Positions 28,049 to 35,888 of a DNA stretch of 64,000 nt are shown one piece after another. The stretch spans positions 186,001 through 250,000 of the forward strand of contig NZ_JAQAGY010000002.1 in the NCBI RefSeq assembly GCF_027533645.1. The letters run 5' to 3'. A program made the translations under genes and the position numbers. This DNA is from Paenibacillus caseinilyticus (lineage in GTDB: Bacteria; Bacillota; Bacilli; Paenibacillales; NBRC-103111). The notes under the pieces were generated by a model that saw nothing but the letters and a program-made list of their open reading frames with translations, was not told the origin of the DNA and made no database searches. The stretch's first letter is position 1. Every line of letters starts with the position of its first letter.

Positions 28049-28096
28049 ACCGGTATAGGGAAGGGAAGCAAGTTCCTTTTCCCGTACCGGTTTTTG
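28049..28096 (+). terminator. Terminator after the permease genes
   Basis: ACCGGTA (28049-28055) pairs with TACCGGT (28085-28091), extended by GGGAA against TTCCC, and is followed by TTTTT. A second GC-rich hairpin lies just before it (28026-28044). Confidence 0.8.
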
Positions 28097-28146
28097 GCAT
28101 GGTTACACAAGAATCGAGCCCATGGGGAGTATAGAAAGGGAGTCCG

Positions 28147-29283
28147 GTGAGAGACATGGAAACGGAAGCGAGATGGAGTGGGAAGGTGAGAGGCGGAAAG
28201 CGGAGCCTGCGATCGACCTGGACGCTCAGGGGAGCGCTGCTGCTGATCGCGCTTGCTGTACTGGCTGCGGGCTGCAGCGGTGCGGGCGGGACTTCGCCGG
28301 GTGAGGCAGGCACTCCTGCGGCAGAGGAGAACGCCGCCGCTTGGAATAATCCGCTGGTGGAACAGCGGGCCGATCCGTTCGCCGTACGCCACACGGACGG
28401 CTACTATTATTTCACGGCTTCGGTGCCGGAGTACGACCGCATCGAGCTCAGGCGGGCCAAGACGCTGGGCGGGCTGGCGGAGGCCGAGACGGTCACTGCC
28501 TGGAAGAAGCATGAGAGCGGGCCGATGAGCGAGCATATCTGGGCGCCCGAGATCCATTATATCGACGGCTTGTGGTATATCTACTTCGCGGCGGCGCGGA
28601 CGGACGCTCCGTTCGACCACCGGATGTACGTCCTTGAGAATGAGGCTGCGAATCCGCTGGAAGGCACATGGACGGAGAAGGGACAGCTGAAGACGGACTG
28701 GGAGTCGTTCTCTCTCGATGCGACCACCTTCGAGCACAAGGGCGTCCGCTATCTGGTCTGGGCGCAGAAGGATCCGGCGATCCGCGGGAACAGCAACCTG
28801 TATATCGCACCGATGCAGAATCCCTGGACCTTGGCAGGCAAGCAGGTGCGCCTCTCGAAGCCGGATTACGACTGGGAGAAGATCGGCTTCTGGGTCAATG
28901 AGGGGGCGGCCCTTCTGAAGCACGGCGGCCGGCTCTTCCTGACGTATTCGGCGAGCGCCACCGACGACAACTACGCGATGGGGATGTTGACCGCGGCAGA
29001 CGCTGCAGATCTCCTCGATCCGGCTTCGTGGACCAAGTCGGAACAGCCGGTCTTCGGCACCAGCGAAGAGAACGGGCAGTACGGGCCGGGCCATAACTCC
29101 TTCACCGTCTCCCCGGACGGGAAGCAGGATATTATGGTCTATCACGCGCGCAGCTACAAAGAGATCACCGGCGACCCGCTGTACGATCCGAACCGGCATG
29201 CGCGGGCCAAGGCCATCGAATGGAAGGCGGACGGCACACCTGACTTCGGCGTGCCGCCGGCGGATACGAAGAAGGCGGAGTAA
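28147..29283 (+). CDS. Lipoprotein GH43 arabinofuranosidase-like enzyme (copy 2)
   Basis: This 378-residue paralog of the enzyme at 23630 carries an N-terminal export signal and lipobox LAAGC (C43), so it should sit on the outer membrane face. The catalytic triad is D76 in EQRADPF, D191 in SFSLDATTF and E252 in WVNEGAA. It starts at GTG 28147, with AAAGGGAG just upstream; ATG at 28156 is an alternative. Having one copy outside and one inside suggests hydrolysis of arabinan oligomers both at the surface and after import. A terminator lies downstream at 29478. The family call is firm; arabinan specificity is inferred. Confidence 0.9.
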   Translation: MRDMETEARWSGKVRGGKRSLRSTWTLRGALLLIALAVLAAGCSGAGGTSPGEAGTPAAEENAAAWNNPLVEQRADPFAVRHTDGYYYFTASVPEYDRIELRRAKTLGGLAEAETVTAWKKHESGPMSEHIWAPEIHYIDGLWYIYFAAARTDAPFDHRMYVLENEAANPLEGTWTEKGQLKTDWESFSLDATTFEHKGVRYLVWAQKDPAIRGNSNLYIAPMQNPWTLAGKQVRLSKPDYDWEKIGFWVNEGAALLKHGGRLFLTYSASATDDNYAMGMLTAADAADLLDPASWTKSEQPVFGTSEENGQYGPGHNSFTVSPDGKQDIMVYHARSYKEITGDPLYDPNRHARAKAIEWKADGTPDFGVPPADTKKAE

Positions 29284-29477
29284 GCGGGCTGGAGGAAGAC
29301 CACGCCCTGGAGCGAAGCTGGGACGCCCGGACCGAATCCGCCGGTCTCCTTAAGACGGGGCGGTATTGCAGGGGGACAGCCAAAGGAGATGCAGCTTGGC
29401 AGCCGCCGGGGTTCCCGCTGTGCTGTAAGGTAGAGCTTTCTTGCTGAACCCTGCCCTATGAGTCTACGCACTCAAGA
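29284..29477. other. Intergenic stretch before the convergent terminator
   Basis: About 190 nt between the GH43 stop and the terminator, with no gene or clear signal visible. Confidence 0.4.
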
Positions 29478-29516
29478 AAGAGCCGTTCCCTCGGATGAGG
29501 GGGCGGCTCTTTTTTA
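29478..29516. terminator. Strong terminator between converging genes
   Basis: AAGAGCCG-TTCCCTC (29478-29492) pairs with GAGGG-GGCGGCTCTT (29497-29511), with a T6 tract on the plus strand and AAGAAAG on the other side, so it could serve both strands. Confidence 0.88.
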
Positions 29517-29610
29517 GTTGGGGTCAACGTATTCTTGCTTCCGGCAAAACCTTCCACATCAGGCATAGACTGTGGAATTCCAGTCGGACGCCTCCTGTCA
29601 GGGAAGGAGC

Positions 29611-30531
29611 CTAGCCAATATCCTGCTCTTGATACATCACGCGGACCAGCAGGTCCTGGTTGTAGTTGCCGAAGTTCTTGCCGTAGATCGTCAGGCCGCG
29701 TTTGTTCCTCGACTTCTCGCCAACCTCGATCCGGAATGTCAGCTCGCTTTTGTAATCGAGGCGGATATCCGACAGCTTCACATCAGAGATCCGGCAGCCG
29801 TCGATGTAGCTGCCTTCTTCGTTGATGCGGATAAGCTTCAGCATGCCGTATTGGTTCAGGTGCGGAGGCCACCAGTCGGGATTGAAGGTGCCGCGGACAT
29901 CGCCGAAGTCGCCGGGACTGGTCCAGGAGCCGAGCTCGATATCGTTGAGATAGAAATAGATATCGGACGGATAGTTATTGTTGTACCCCGGCGCCTCGGA
30001 GCTGAGCTCCATCGACAATTGGATCTCGGCGAAGGCCTGATTGGGCTTCAGGTAGTTCGGAATGCGGTATTCCAGGAAGCCTTCGGAGGTCCAGATGATC
30101 TCCGAATCGATCCGCTGCGGATCGGCAAAATAGCGCGGCTCGTCGAAATCGCCGATGATGCTGTCCTTGGTCGCCAGACCACAGGTCGGCACCGCTTGAT
30201 AGTTGCTGTAATGCCCGACTTTGATGTCGACCTCGTAGAGGTTGTCCGTTTCTTTGCTGCGCAGGTCCACGATCAGCTTCTCTTCGGTGAGATAGCAGAT
30301 CTTCTGGACGCCGTGCTTGCCTACGGCGGTACCGATCTCGATGAGTCCGCTTTCTTCGAGCTTCTTAATATGCATGGTGATGGCGCCGTTGGTCAGCTTC
30401 AGCCGCGTGGCGATTTCATTGAGGTTCAGGCTTTGATTCTTGGCGAGCAGCTCCAGGATTTCAATCCGGATTTCCGATCCGAGTGCCTTGAATATACTGA
30501 GTCCTGTTTTTAGATCTTTGATGTAGAGCAT
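29611..30531 (-). CDS. ArsR-type regulator with a large C-terminal sensor-like domain (copy 2)
   Basis: This 306-residue protein is a close paralog of the one at 22389-23309, equal in length and largely alike throughout (shared: LTNGAITMHIKKLEESGLIE, NNNYPSDIYFYLN, GEKSRNK). It consists of an N-terminal winged helix and a ~200-residue beta-rich domain with conserved aromatics, and lacks metal-ligand Cys patterns. AGAAGGGAT precedes the ATG. It closes the GH43/ABC module on the right, pointing towards it. The pair may have split roles (for example different ligands or operators) or may cross-regulate. Binding of a saccharide by the C-terminal domain is inference. Confidence 0.85.
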   Translation of the reverse strand: MLYIKDLKTGLSIFKALGSEIRIEILELLAKNQSLNLNEIATRLKLTNGAITMHIKKLEESGLIEIGTAVGKHGVQKICYLTEEKLIVDLRSKETDNLYEVDIKVGHYSNYQAVPTCGLATKDSIIGDFDEPRYFADPQRIDSEIIWTSEGFLEYRIPNYLKPNQAFAEIQLSMELSSEAPGYNNNYPSDIYFYLNDIELGSWTSPGDFGDVRGTFNPDWWPPHLNQYGMLKLIRINEEGSYIDGCRISDVKLSDIRLDYKSELTFRIEVGEKSRNKRGLTIYGKNFGNYNQDLLVRVMYQEQDIG

Positions 30532-30570
30532 CTGCGTAAGATCCCTTCTTCTCTTAACCTATTTTATTTT

Positions 30571-30590
30571 AAATTTATTATAAATAATTT
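30571..30590 (-). promoter_or_regulatory. Imperfect palindrome over the -10 of the second ArsR-like gene
   Basis: The AT-rich 20-mer is palindromic at 16 of 20 positions and contains TATAAT on the minus strand (30582 to 30577). No good -35 is seen. It is a candidate autoregulatory operator. Confidence 0.4.
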
Positions 30591-30971
30591 ACGCCAAAAA
30601 AGAAACAAAGATTTTTTGTAATTATGCCGCGCTAAAGCAGGGAACCGTTGAAGGGTAAAGGGTTTGGGGAGTGAACGGAGAAGAAAGTGAATCATCATGA
30701 CTGGATATACCTTACAATTGGAGTTATAAATCCATAAAATAAAAAGAAGGAAGCGATTCTTACAAAGGGGTTATCGCGGGGTCTTGGGTAATGCGAGGGG
30801 ATTCAAACCTACTAATCCGACAGATCCGTGGGGAAATGGATTATCCGGTCCATTTATGATAAAAATCGCCTTTTGGGCACATTCTATGTTCTTGGAGCGA
30901 TCAACGAACAACCAGCCTTTATCCCTGAGTTTAGTAGTGACCGAACTGTGACCGTGAAGGGGAGGATAAGA
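30591..30971. other. Unassigned intergenic region
   Basis: About 380 nt between the ArsR-like gene and the amino-acid permease. The part from 30780 to 30960 can be read open on both strands for 60-70 codons, but none of the readings resembles a family I know, and the permease start is better placed at 30972. It may contain gene debris or a repeat element. Confidence 0.35.
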
Positions 30972-32426
30972 TTGAGTAAAGAAAAGCAAAAGGGGAAAGA
31001 AGACCGGTTGAAGTGGTGGCAGCTCTCGCTGCTCGGCGTAGCCTGCACGATCGGCACCGGTTATTTCCTCGGCACCGGCATTGCGCTGACGATGGGCGGA
31101 CCGGCGGTCATCTTCTTGTTTATCCTGGCGGCCTTCGGAACCTACATGGTCTTCGACGCGCTGGCCCGGATGACGGCGGCGGATCCTCAGGCAGGATCGT
31201 TCCGCTCCTACGCCAAACAGGCGTATGGCCGCTGGGCCGGATTCACGAGCGGGTGGGTGTACTGGTCGAGCGAGCTCCTCATTATGGGCAGCCAGCTGGC
31301 CGCCCTCTCCCTGTTCACCCGCATGTGGTTCCCCCAGCTGCCCATGTGGATGTTCGCTTCCGTCTACGGGCTGCTCGGGCTAGGCATCATTCTGCTGGGG
31401 ACGAAAGGCTTCGAACGGATGGAGAACTCCTTCGCCGTCATGAAGATCGCCGCGATCCTGATGTTCCTGGTGCTGGCCGGCGCTGCGCTGCTGGGGATGC
31501 TGGGACAAGGGGCTTATGCGCCCAAAGTGCCTGCGGCAGGACCGGAGATTTGGCCGGGGGGCGGGCTCGGCCTATGGTCGTCGTTCATCTTCGCCTTCTA
31601 TGCCTTCGGCGGCATCGAGATTATGGGCCTGATGGCGATGCGCCTCAAGAATCCGAAGGAAGCGCCGAAGGCAGGCAAGATGATGATTCTGCTGCTGACG
31701 GTCGTCTATATCGCTTCCTTGGTCTGTGCGGTCATCCTGGTGCCGATCGGCGCCTTCAACTCCAAGGAAAGCCCGTTCGCTTCGGCCTTGAATCACTACC
31801 AGCTGCCTTACGTGCCCCATGTCTTCAATTCCGTACTGATTATCGCCGGCTTCTCCACTATGGTTGCGTCGCTGTTCGCGGTTACGACGATGCTGGTGAC
31901 GCTGGCCGGGGATCACGACGCGCCGAAGATGTTCTCTGCGAAGAAGGGCTCGACCCGGCTGCCGTTCACAGCGGTGAGCTTCACGGCGGCGGGGCTCCTC
32001 GTCTCCGTCGTGACGGCGCTCCTCATGCCCGAATCCGTCTACGAATACGTGACGACGGCGGCAGGGCTCATGCTGCTCTATAACTGGTCCTTCATTCTGA
32101 TTACTTCGGGCAAGCTCCTCAAGCTGAGCGGCTGGGGGCAGACGAAGCGGTGGGGAGGCATCGTCTTGATCGCCATGGCCGTGATCGGCACGCTGTTCCA
32201 CGAGACGAGCCGCCCCGGCTTCTTCATCTCGCTCGGGTTCGTAGCGGTCATTGCGGTGGTGACGCTCATCATGCGTTCCGTATGGAAGAAGCAGGGCGGC
32301 GGCAGCGCAGGCGGCCCGGAGGACGGGACGAAGAAGCAGGCAGAGACTCCGGAGTCCGGATACGACGAATACGAGCCGAGTGTGAACCGGCCCGTACTGC
32401 CGCGCAGACGCAAATCGTTCAGTTAA
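30972..32426 (+). CDS. APC-family amino-acid permease
   Basis: This ~484-residue integral membrane protein has about 12 hydrophobic segments and APC-family features: the first-helix Gly motif GVACTIGTGYFLGTG and, later, YAFGGIEIMG. It should import an amino acid or related amine by proton symport. The start is set at TTG 30972 because GGGGAGGA at 30959-30966 ends 5 nt before it; an upstream in-frame ATG at 30828 lacks such a site and adds a non-hydrophobic extension. The C-terminus is a charged tail rich in Gly, Pro and Arg. It overlaps the end of the converging LysE gene by 8 nt. The substrate is unknown. Confidence 0.88.
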   Translation: MSKEKQKGKEDRLKWWQLSLLGVACTIGTGYFLGTGIALTMGGPAVIFLFILAAFGTYMVFDALARMTAADPQAGSFRSYAKQAYGRWAGFTSGWVYWSSELLIMGSQLAALSLFTRMWFPQLPMWMFASVYGLLGLGIILLGTKGFERMENSFAVMKIAAILMFLVLAGAALLGMLGQGAYAPKVPAAGPEIWPGGGLGLWSSFIFAFYAFGGIEIMGLMAMRLKNPKEAPKAGKMMILLLTVVYIASLVCAVILVPIGAFNSKESPFASALNHYQLPYVPHVFNSVLIIAGFSTMVASLFAVTTMLVTLAGDHDAPKMFSAKKGSTRLPFTAVSFTAAGLLVSVVTALLMPESVYEYVTTAAGLMLLYNWSFILITSGKLLKLSGWGQTKRWGGIVLIAMAVIGTLFHETSRPGFFISLGFVAVIAVVTLIMRSVWKKQGGGSAGGPEDGTKKQAETPESGYDEYEPSVNRPVLPRRRKSFS

Positions 32427-33045
32427 GGAGAAGACGGCAGGCGGCGACGGCGAAGTACAAGCCGAAGCCGATCAGGGACAGGCCCGACAGCACGGAGATG
32501 CCGGTGATCAGCCGCGGCGTCATCAGGCGCCGGAAGGAACTCGCCATACCGGCCATCGTGAAGTCCCAGACGACAATGCCGAGCAGAATAGCGGAGCTGT
32601 AGACCAGCAGCTCCTGCGTCCCGTAGACGGAAGCCGTCTTCGCGAGCACGGAGCCGTAGATGCCGAGCCAGAAGAGAATGGTCAGCGGATTGGAGAGCGA
32701 CATCAGGAAACCGGAGAAGAACGACTTGAAGAGCGTATCGTCCTTCTTCTTGGTGAGTACGGCTACGCTGCTTGCGCCCATCAGGCTGTCGATTCCCGAG
32801 TAGATGAGGACAAAGCTGCCGAACACCCACAGGGCCGTCTGGATCAGCGGAGTGCTGAGGAAATGTACGAGTCCCATATATACCATGGACATGTACATGG
32901 CATCGGCGACCATGGCCCCGAGACCGACCAGCCAGGCGTGCCAGAAGCCGCAGCGCAGGCCCTTGTCCAATTGGGCGGCGTTGATCGGTCCGATCGGGGC
33001 CGACAGCGACAGCCCGAGGAAGATGTAGCTTAAGAATATGCTCAT
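32419..33045 (-). CDS. LysE-family amino-acid exporter
   Basis: This 208-residue membrane protein with six predicted helices belongs to the LysE/RhtB export family. Its N-terminus SLSAPIGPINAAQLDKGL is the family signature region. The ATG at 33045 is preferred over one at 33096 because GGGAGGG lies about 9 nt upstream of it. It should export a basic or neutral amino acid, or act as a homoserine or threonine efflux protein; the substrate is unknown. It converges on the amino-acid permease with an 8-nt tail overlap and no terminator between them, so the two transcripts can run into each other. Confidence 0.87.
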   Translation of the reverse strand: MSIFLSYIFLGLSLSAPIGPINAAQLDKGLRCGFWHAWLVGLGAMVADAMYMSMVYMGLVHFLSTPLIQTALWVFGSFVLIYSGIDSLMGASSVAVLTKKKDDTLFKSFFSGFLMSLSNPLTILFWLGIYGSVLAKTASVYGTQELLVYSSAILLGIVVWDFTMAGMASSFRRLMTPRLITGISVLSGLSLIGFGLYFAVAACRLLLN

Positions 33046-33254
33046 GCGCGGTATTACCCTCCCGATCCCCATAGAATACTGAAGGAAGTTGTACAAACTG
33101 GGCTCGGTTCATTGTATTCGGGAGGGGCGGCTCGTACGACAAGTTTTCGAATGTCCGTAAGGGGGCTGCCGCACACCAAATAAGCGGTTCCGAGGAGCGG
33201 ATGGGCAGCTCCGCCGGGAACAGCTTATTTGGTGCGTCCGGATCAACCTGCGGT

Positions 33255-33965
33255 TCAGCTGCGGCTGCGGTATACGCGTTCGGGCCGGCCCACGACGCCG
33301 TAGGACAAGTCGGCATAGACGTCTCCGAGGGAGACGAGATGCTCGAGGTAGCGCCGGCCGGTCGAACGGCTCACGCCGATGAGCTTCGCCACGCCGTCCG
33401 CGGTCATACCCTGCGGCGTGCCGGAGAGCGCGCCTATGACTTTGTCCAGGGTAAGCTTGTCGATCCCCTTGGGCAGGTACATGGAGGAGGAAGAAGAGAG
33501 ATCCTTCTTCTCGTTCCTGGCGAGCAGGCGGTCGATATCGTCCTGGGCGACCTGGCCGCTCCCCGAGCCGAGCCGGCGAAGCTCCAGGTGGAAGTCACGG
33601 TAGCGCAGCAGGGTGTCCTGCAGCCGGTTGAAGACGAGCGGCTTGATGATGTAATCGAAGGCGCCGCAGCGGACCGCCTCGCGGACCGGTTCGATTTCTT
33701 TGGCCGCCGTAATCATGATGACCCCCGTATCCCGGTAATGCCGGCGGATATGCTGCAGGATGTCGAGGCCGCTGGAGTTCGGGATATAGATATCGAGCAG
33801 CACCAGCTCCGGAGCTAAGATGTCGAGCTGCTCCTTGGCCTGGCTCTCGTCCGTCGCAATGCCGATCACCGTGAAGCCCGGCACCTTCTCGACGAACCTG
33901 CGGTTGATTTCGGCGATCTTGGGATCATCGTCCACGATCAGTACCGTGATGACTTCTTTGCTCAT
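33255..33965 (-). CDS. CitB/DctR-type response regulator
   Basis: This 236-residue regulator has a receiver domain with acidic pocket D12-D14, phosphoacceptor D58 in LLDIYIPN and Lys in YIIKPL. It ends in a helix-turn-helix (ADGVAKLIGVSRSTGRRYLEHL) like those of CitB/DcuR/MalR regulators of di- and tricarboxylate use. AAAGGAG precedes the ATG at 33965. Its start lies inside the 3' end of the kinase gene (41-nt overlap), so translation is coupled. With the divergent tctCBA operon next door, it most likely activates tricarboxylate uptake. Direct repeats in the tctC upstream region are candidate binding sites. Confidence 0.92.
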   Translation of the reverse strand: MSKEVITVLIVDDDPKIAEINRRFVEKVPGFTVIGIATDESQAKEQLDILAPELVLLDIYIPNSSGLDILQHIRRHYRDTGVIMITAAKEIEPVREAVRCGAFDYIIKPLVFNRLQDTLLRYRDFHLELRRLGSGSGQVAQDDIDRLLARNEKKDLSSSSSMYLPKGIDKLTLDKVIGALSGTPQGMTADGVAKLIGVSRSTGRRYLEHLVSLGDVYADLSYGVVGRPERVYRSRS

Positions 33966-35571
33966 TGGGGAAGCTCCTTTCGGTCGGTGGCGTTCCTTTG
34001 GGTATGGCGGCCGTAAAGACCGTTCCGCCTGCGGCATGGGGCTGGTAGGTAATGTACCCGCCCAGCTTGTGTACGGCATGATGCACGAGCGAGAGACCGA
34101 TGCCCCGGTGCTCCCCCTCCTTCGTGGAGAACCCCTTCTCGAAGACGGAACCGCCGCTCTCCTCCGGAATGCCGATGCCCTGGTCCTCGCATTCGATGAT
34201 GAGGTCTTCGCCGAGGTCGGTCAGGAACAACTTCACCTGCCGTCCTGCGGGGTCTTCGCAGGCGAGCACCGCTTCCATCGCATTATCGGCCAGGTTGCCG
34301 ATGATCGTGACGAGCAGATTGCGGTCGATGCCCTTCGGGAGATCGCGGAACGAGCTTTCGCGGTCGATCTCGAAGGGCACCTTGAGCTCCTGCGAACGGT
34401 TGTATTTGCCGATGAGGAGCCCGCCGATCATAGGATCCGGAATTTCGCGCATCAGGAAAGCGATCAGATTCTGGTGGACATCGGACTCCTGCGAGATGAG
34501 GTCTACGGCCTCCTGGTACGCTTCGAGCTGGATCAGCCCCGAGATCACGTAGAGCTTATTCGAATACTCGTGGGTCTGGGCCCGCAGTGCATCCGCGAAC
34601 CGCTTCACCTGGGACAACTCCTCGGCAAGCCGGTACAGATCCGATTTGCTGCGGAAGCTCGACACGGCGCCGTCGATCTCCCCGTTCCATCCCGTAATGG
34701 GGACGCGGTTCACGATCACCTCGTGCCCGCCGATCAGCATCTCTTCGTCGAACTGCGCAAGGCCCGTGGAGATTACCTCGGTGAGCCGGGTGCCCGGCAG
34801 CAGCTCCCGAAGAGGGCGGCCGACGATGCCGGCCTGCTCCGGCAGCCCGAGCAGACGCAGGGCATATGGATTCGCAAGCGTTACGATCCCCTTGCGGTTG
34901 ACCGCCAGAACCCCTTCGCGGATCGACTCGAGGATCGCCCGCTTCTCGGTATAGAGCGAGCCGATCTCGCGGGGCTCCAGCCCGTGGAGGGAGGTGCGGA
35001 CACTGCGTGCGATGAGGACCGCACCGGCGGCGCCCACGAGGAGGAAGGCGAGCGCCATCCACACGATCTTCAGGCGGTAGCCCTCCGTGATCCGGTCGAT
35101 GTCCTCGGTCAGGAAGCCTACGGATACGATGCCGATGACCTCGCCGTCCGGCCCCAGGATCGGGGTCTTGCCCCGTAGGGCGGGACCCAGCGAGCCGACC
35201 GCCCTCGAGACGATCGACCGGCCTTCGAGCACGGGGCCGTTATCGCCGCCGACCATCTCCTTGCCGATGCGTTCCGGCAGGGGATGGGAGTAGCGGATGC
35301 CCTCCCGGGATCCGATCACGATATATTCCGCTCCGGTTCGGGTCCGGATGCTCTCGGCGATCGGCTGGATGACCGAAGAGGGATCGGGCAGGGAGAACGC
35401 CTCCCGAATCTCGGGGATGGCAGCGGCGGTTTCGGCGACCTTCAAGGCCCGCGTGCCGATCTGCTCCTCCAGGGAGGAGGTTATGAGATAGTAGAAGATG
35501 CCCCCGAGACTCACCGTAACCAGCGCAAGCACGGAGCAGATGACGAGGATGAGTTTGCTTTGCAGACGCAT
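33925..35571 (-). CDS. CitA/DcuS-type sensor histidine kinase
   Basis: This 548-residue kinase has a transmembrane helix at residues 7-30, an extracytoplasmic Cache/PAS-like domain to about 165, a second helix near 170-192, a cytoplasmic PAS domain (about 210-310), the phosphoacceptor H334 in THEYSNKL and an HATPase domain with N box (IIGNLADNAMEAV) and G box (EDQGIGIPE). The HEYxNKL motif is typical of the CitA/DcuS/MalK group, which senses citrate, C4-dicarboxylates or malate directly. The ATG at 35571 is chosen because it puts the first helix at the N-terminus, with GGGGGG about 11 nt upstream. It should signal to the overlapping response regulator and control tctCBA. Confidence 0.92.
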   Translation of the reverse strand: MRLQSKLILVICSVLALVTVSLGGIFYYLITSSLEEQIGTRALKVAETAAAIPEIREAFSLPDPSSVIQPIAESIRTRTGAEYIVIGSREGIRYSHPLPERIGKEMVGGDNGPVLEGRSIVSRAVGSLGPALRGKTPILGPDGEVIGIVSVGFLTEDIDRITEGYRLKIVWMALAFLLVGAAGAVLIARSVRTSLHGLEPREIGSLYTEKRAILESIREGVLAVNRKGIVTLANPYALRLLGLPEQAGIVGRPLRELLPGTRLTEVISTGLAQFDEEMLIGGHEVIVNRVPITGWNGEIDGAVSSFRSKSDLYRLAEELSQVKRFADALRAQTHEYSNKLYVISGLIQLEAYQEAVDLISQESDVHQNLIAFLMREIPDPMIGGLLIGKYNRSQELKVPFEIDRESSFRDLPKGIDRNLLVTIIGNLADNAMEAVLACEDPAGRQVKLFLTDLGEDLIIECEDQGIGIPEESGGSVFEKGFSTKEGEHRGIGLSLVHHAVHKLGGYITYQPHAAGGTVFTAAIPKGTPPTERSFPNEQRSHHGTDRGR

Positions 35572-35741
35572 GGATCGATGGTCCCCCCGTTTTTGCAATA
35601 TAGGAATGTATATCTCACCAGGGCTTGATTCTGTCAACATATATTTCGAATACACGCGCGTCTTCCTCTATAGGACGGCGAAGACGTTAAGCTTGGGGAC
35701 ATTATAACATAGATCGGGAGAAGGGCCGCGGAGCATAACCC

Positions 35742-35798
35742 TTGAACAAAATGATCATAATAGGGTTAATGGACGCAATGCGGTTAATGGCGTTAAAC
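35742..35798 (+). promoter_or_regulatory. tctC upstream region with direct repeats
   Basis: TTGAAC (35742-35747) and GTTAAT (35765-35770) at 17-nt spacing form a promoter candidate. GGTTAATGG occurs at 35764-35772 and again at 35782-35790, 18 nt apart, with a related CGTTAA at 35791. Direct repeats near two helical turns apart fit binding of a response-regulator dimer. Confidence 0.5.
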
Positions 35799-35888
35799 TT
35801 CTCTAACTTACCGAGGGGTGATATGATGAAACCGTTACCAAGAAAGCGCATCCAAAAGAGGGTTACAGACAAACCGGGAGGGTTACCT

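Noticed and set aside
26274..28394. A 706-codon open frame antisense to the second permease pair
   Set aside because: Same kind of shadow; the plus-strand genes have EAA loops, ribosome sites and tight coupling.
30828..30971. N-terminal extension of the amino-acid permease to ATG 30828
   Set aside because: No ribosome site before 30828, while GGGGAGGA stands at ideal distance from TTG 30972, which also gives the normal APC start.
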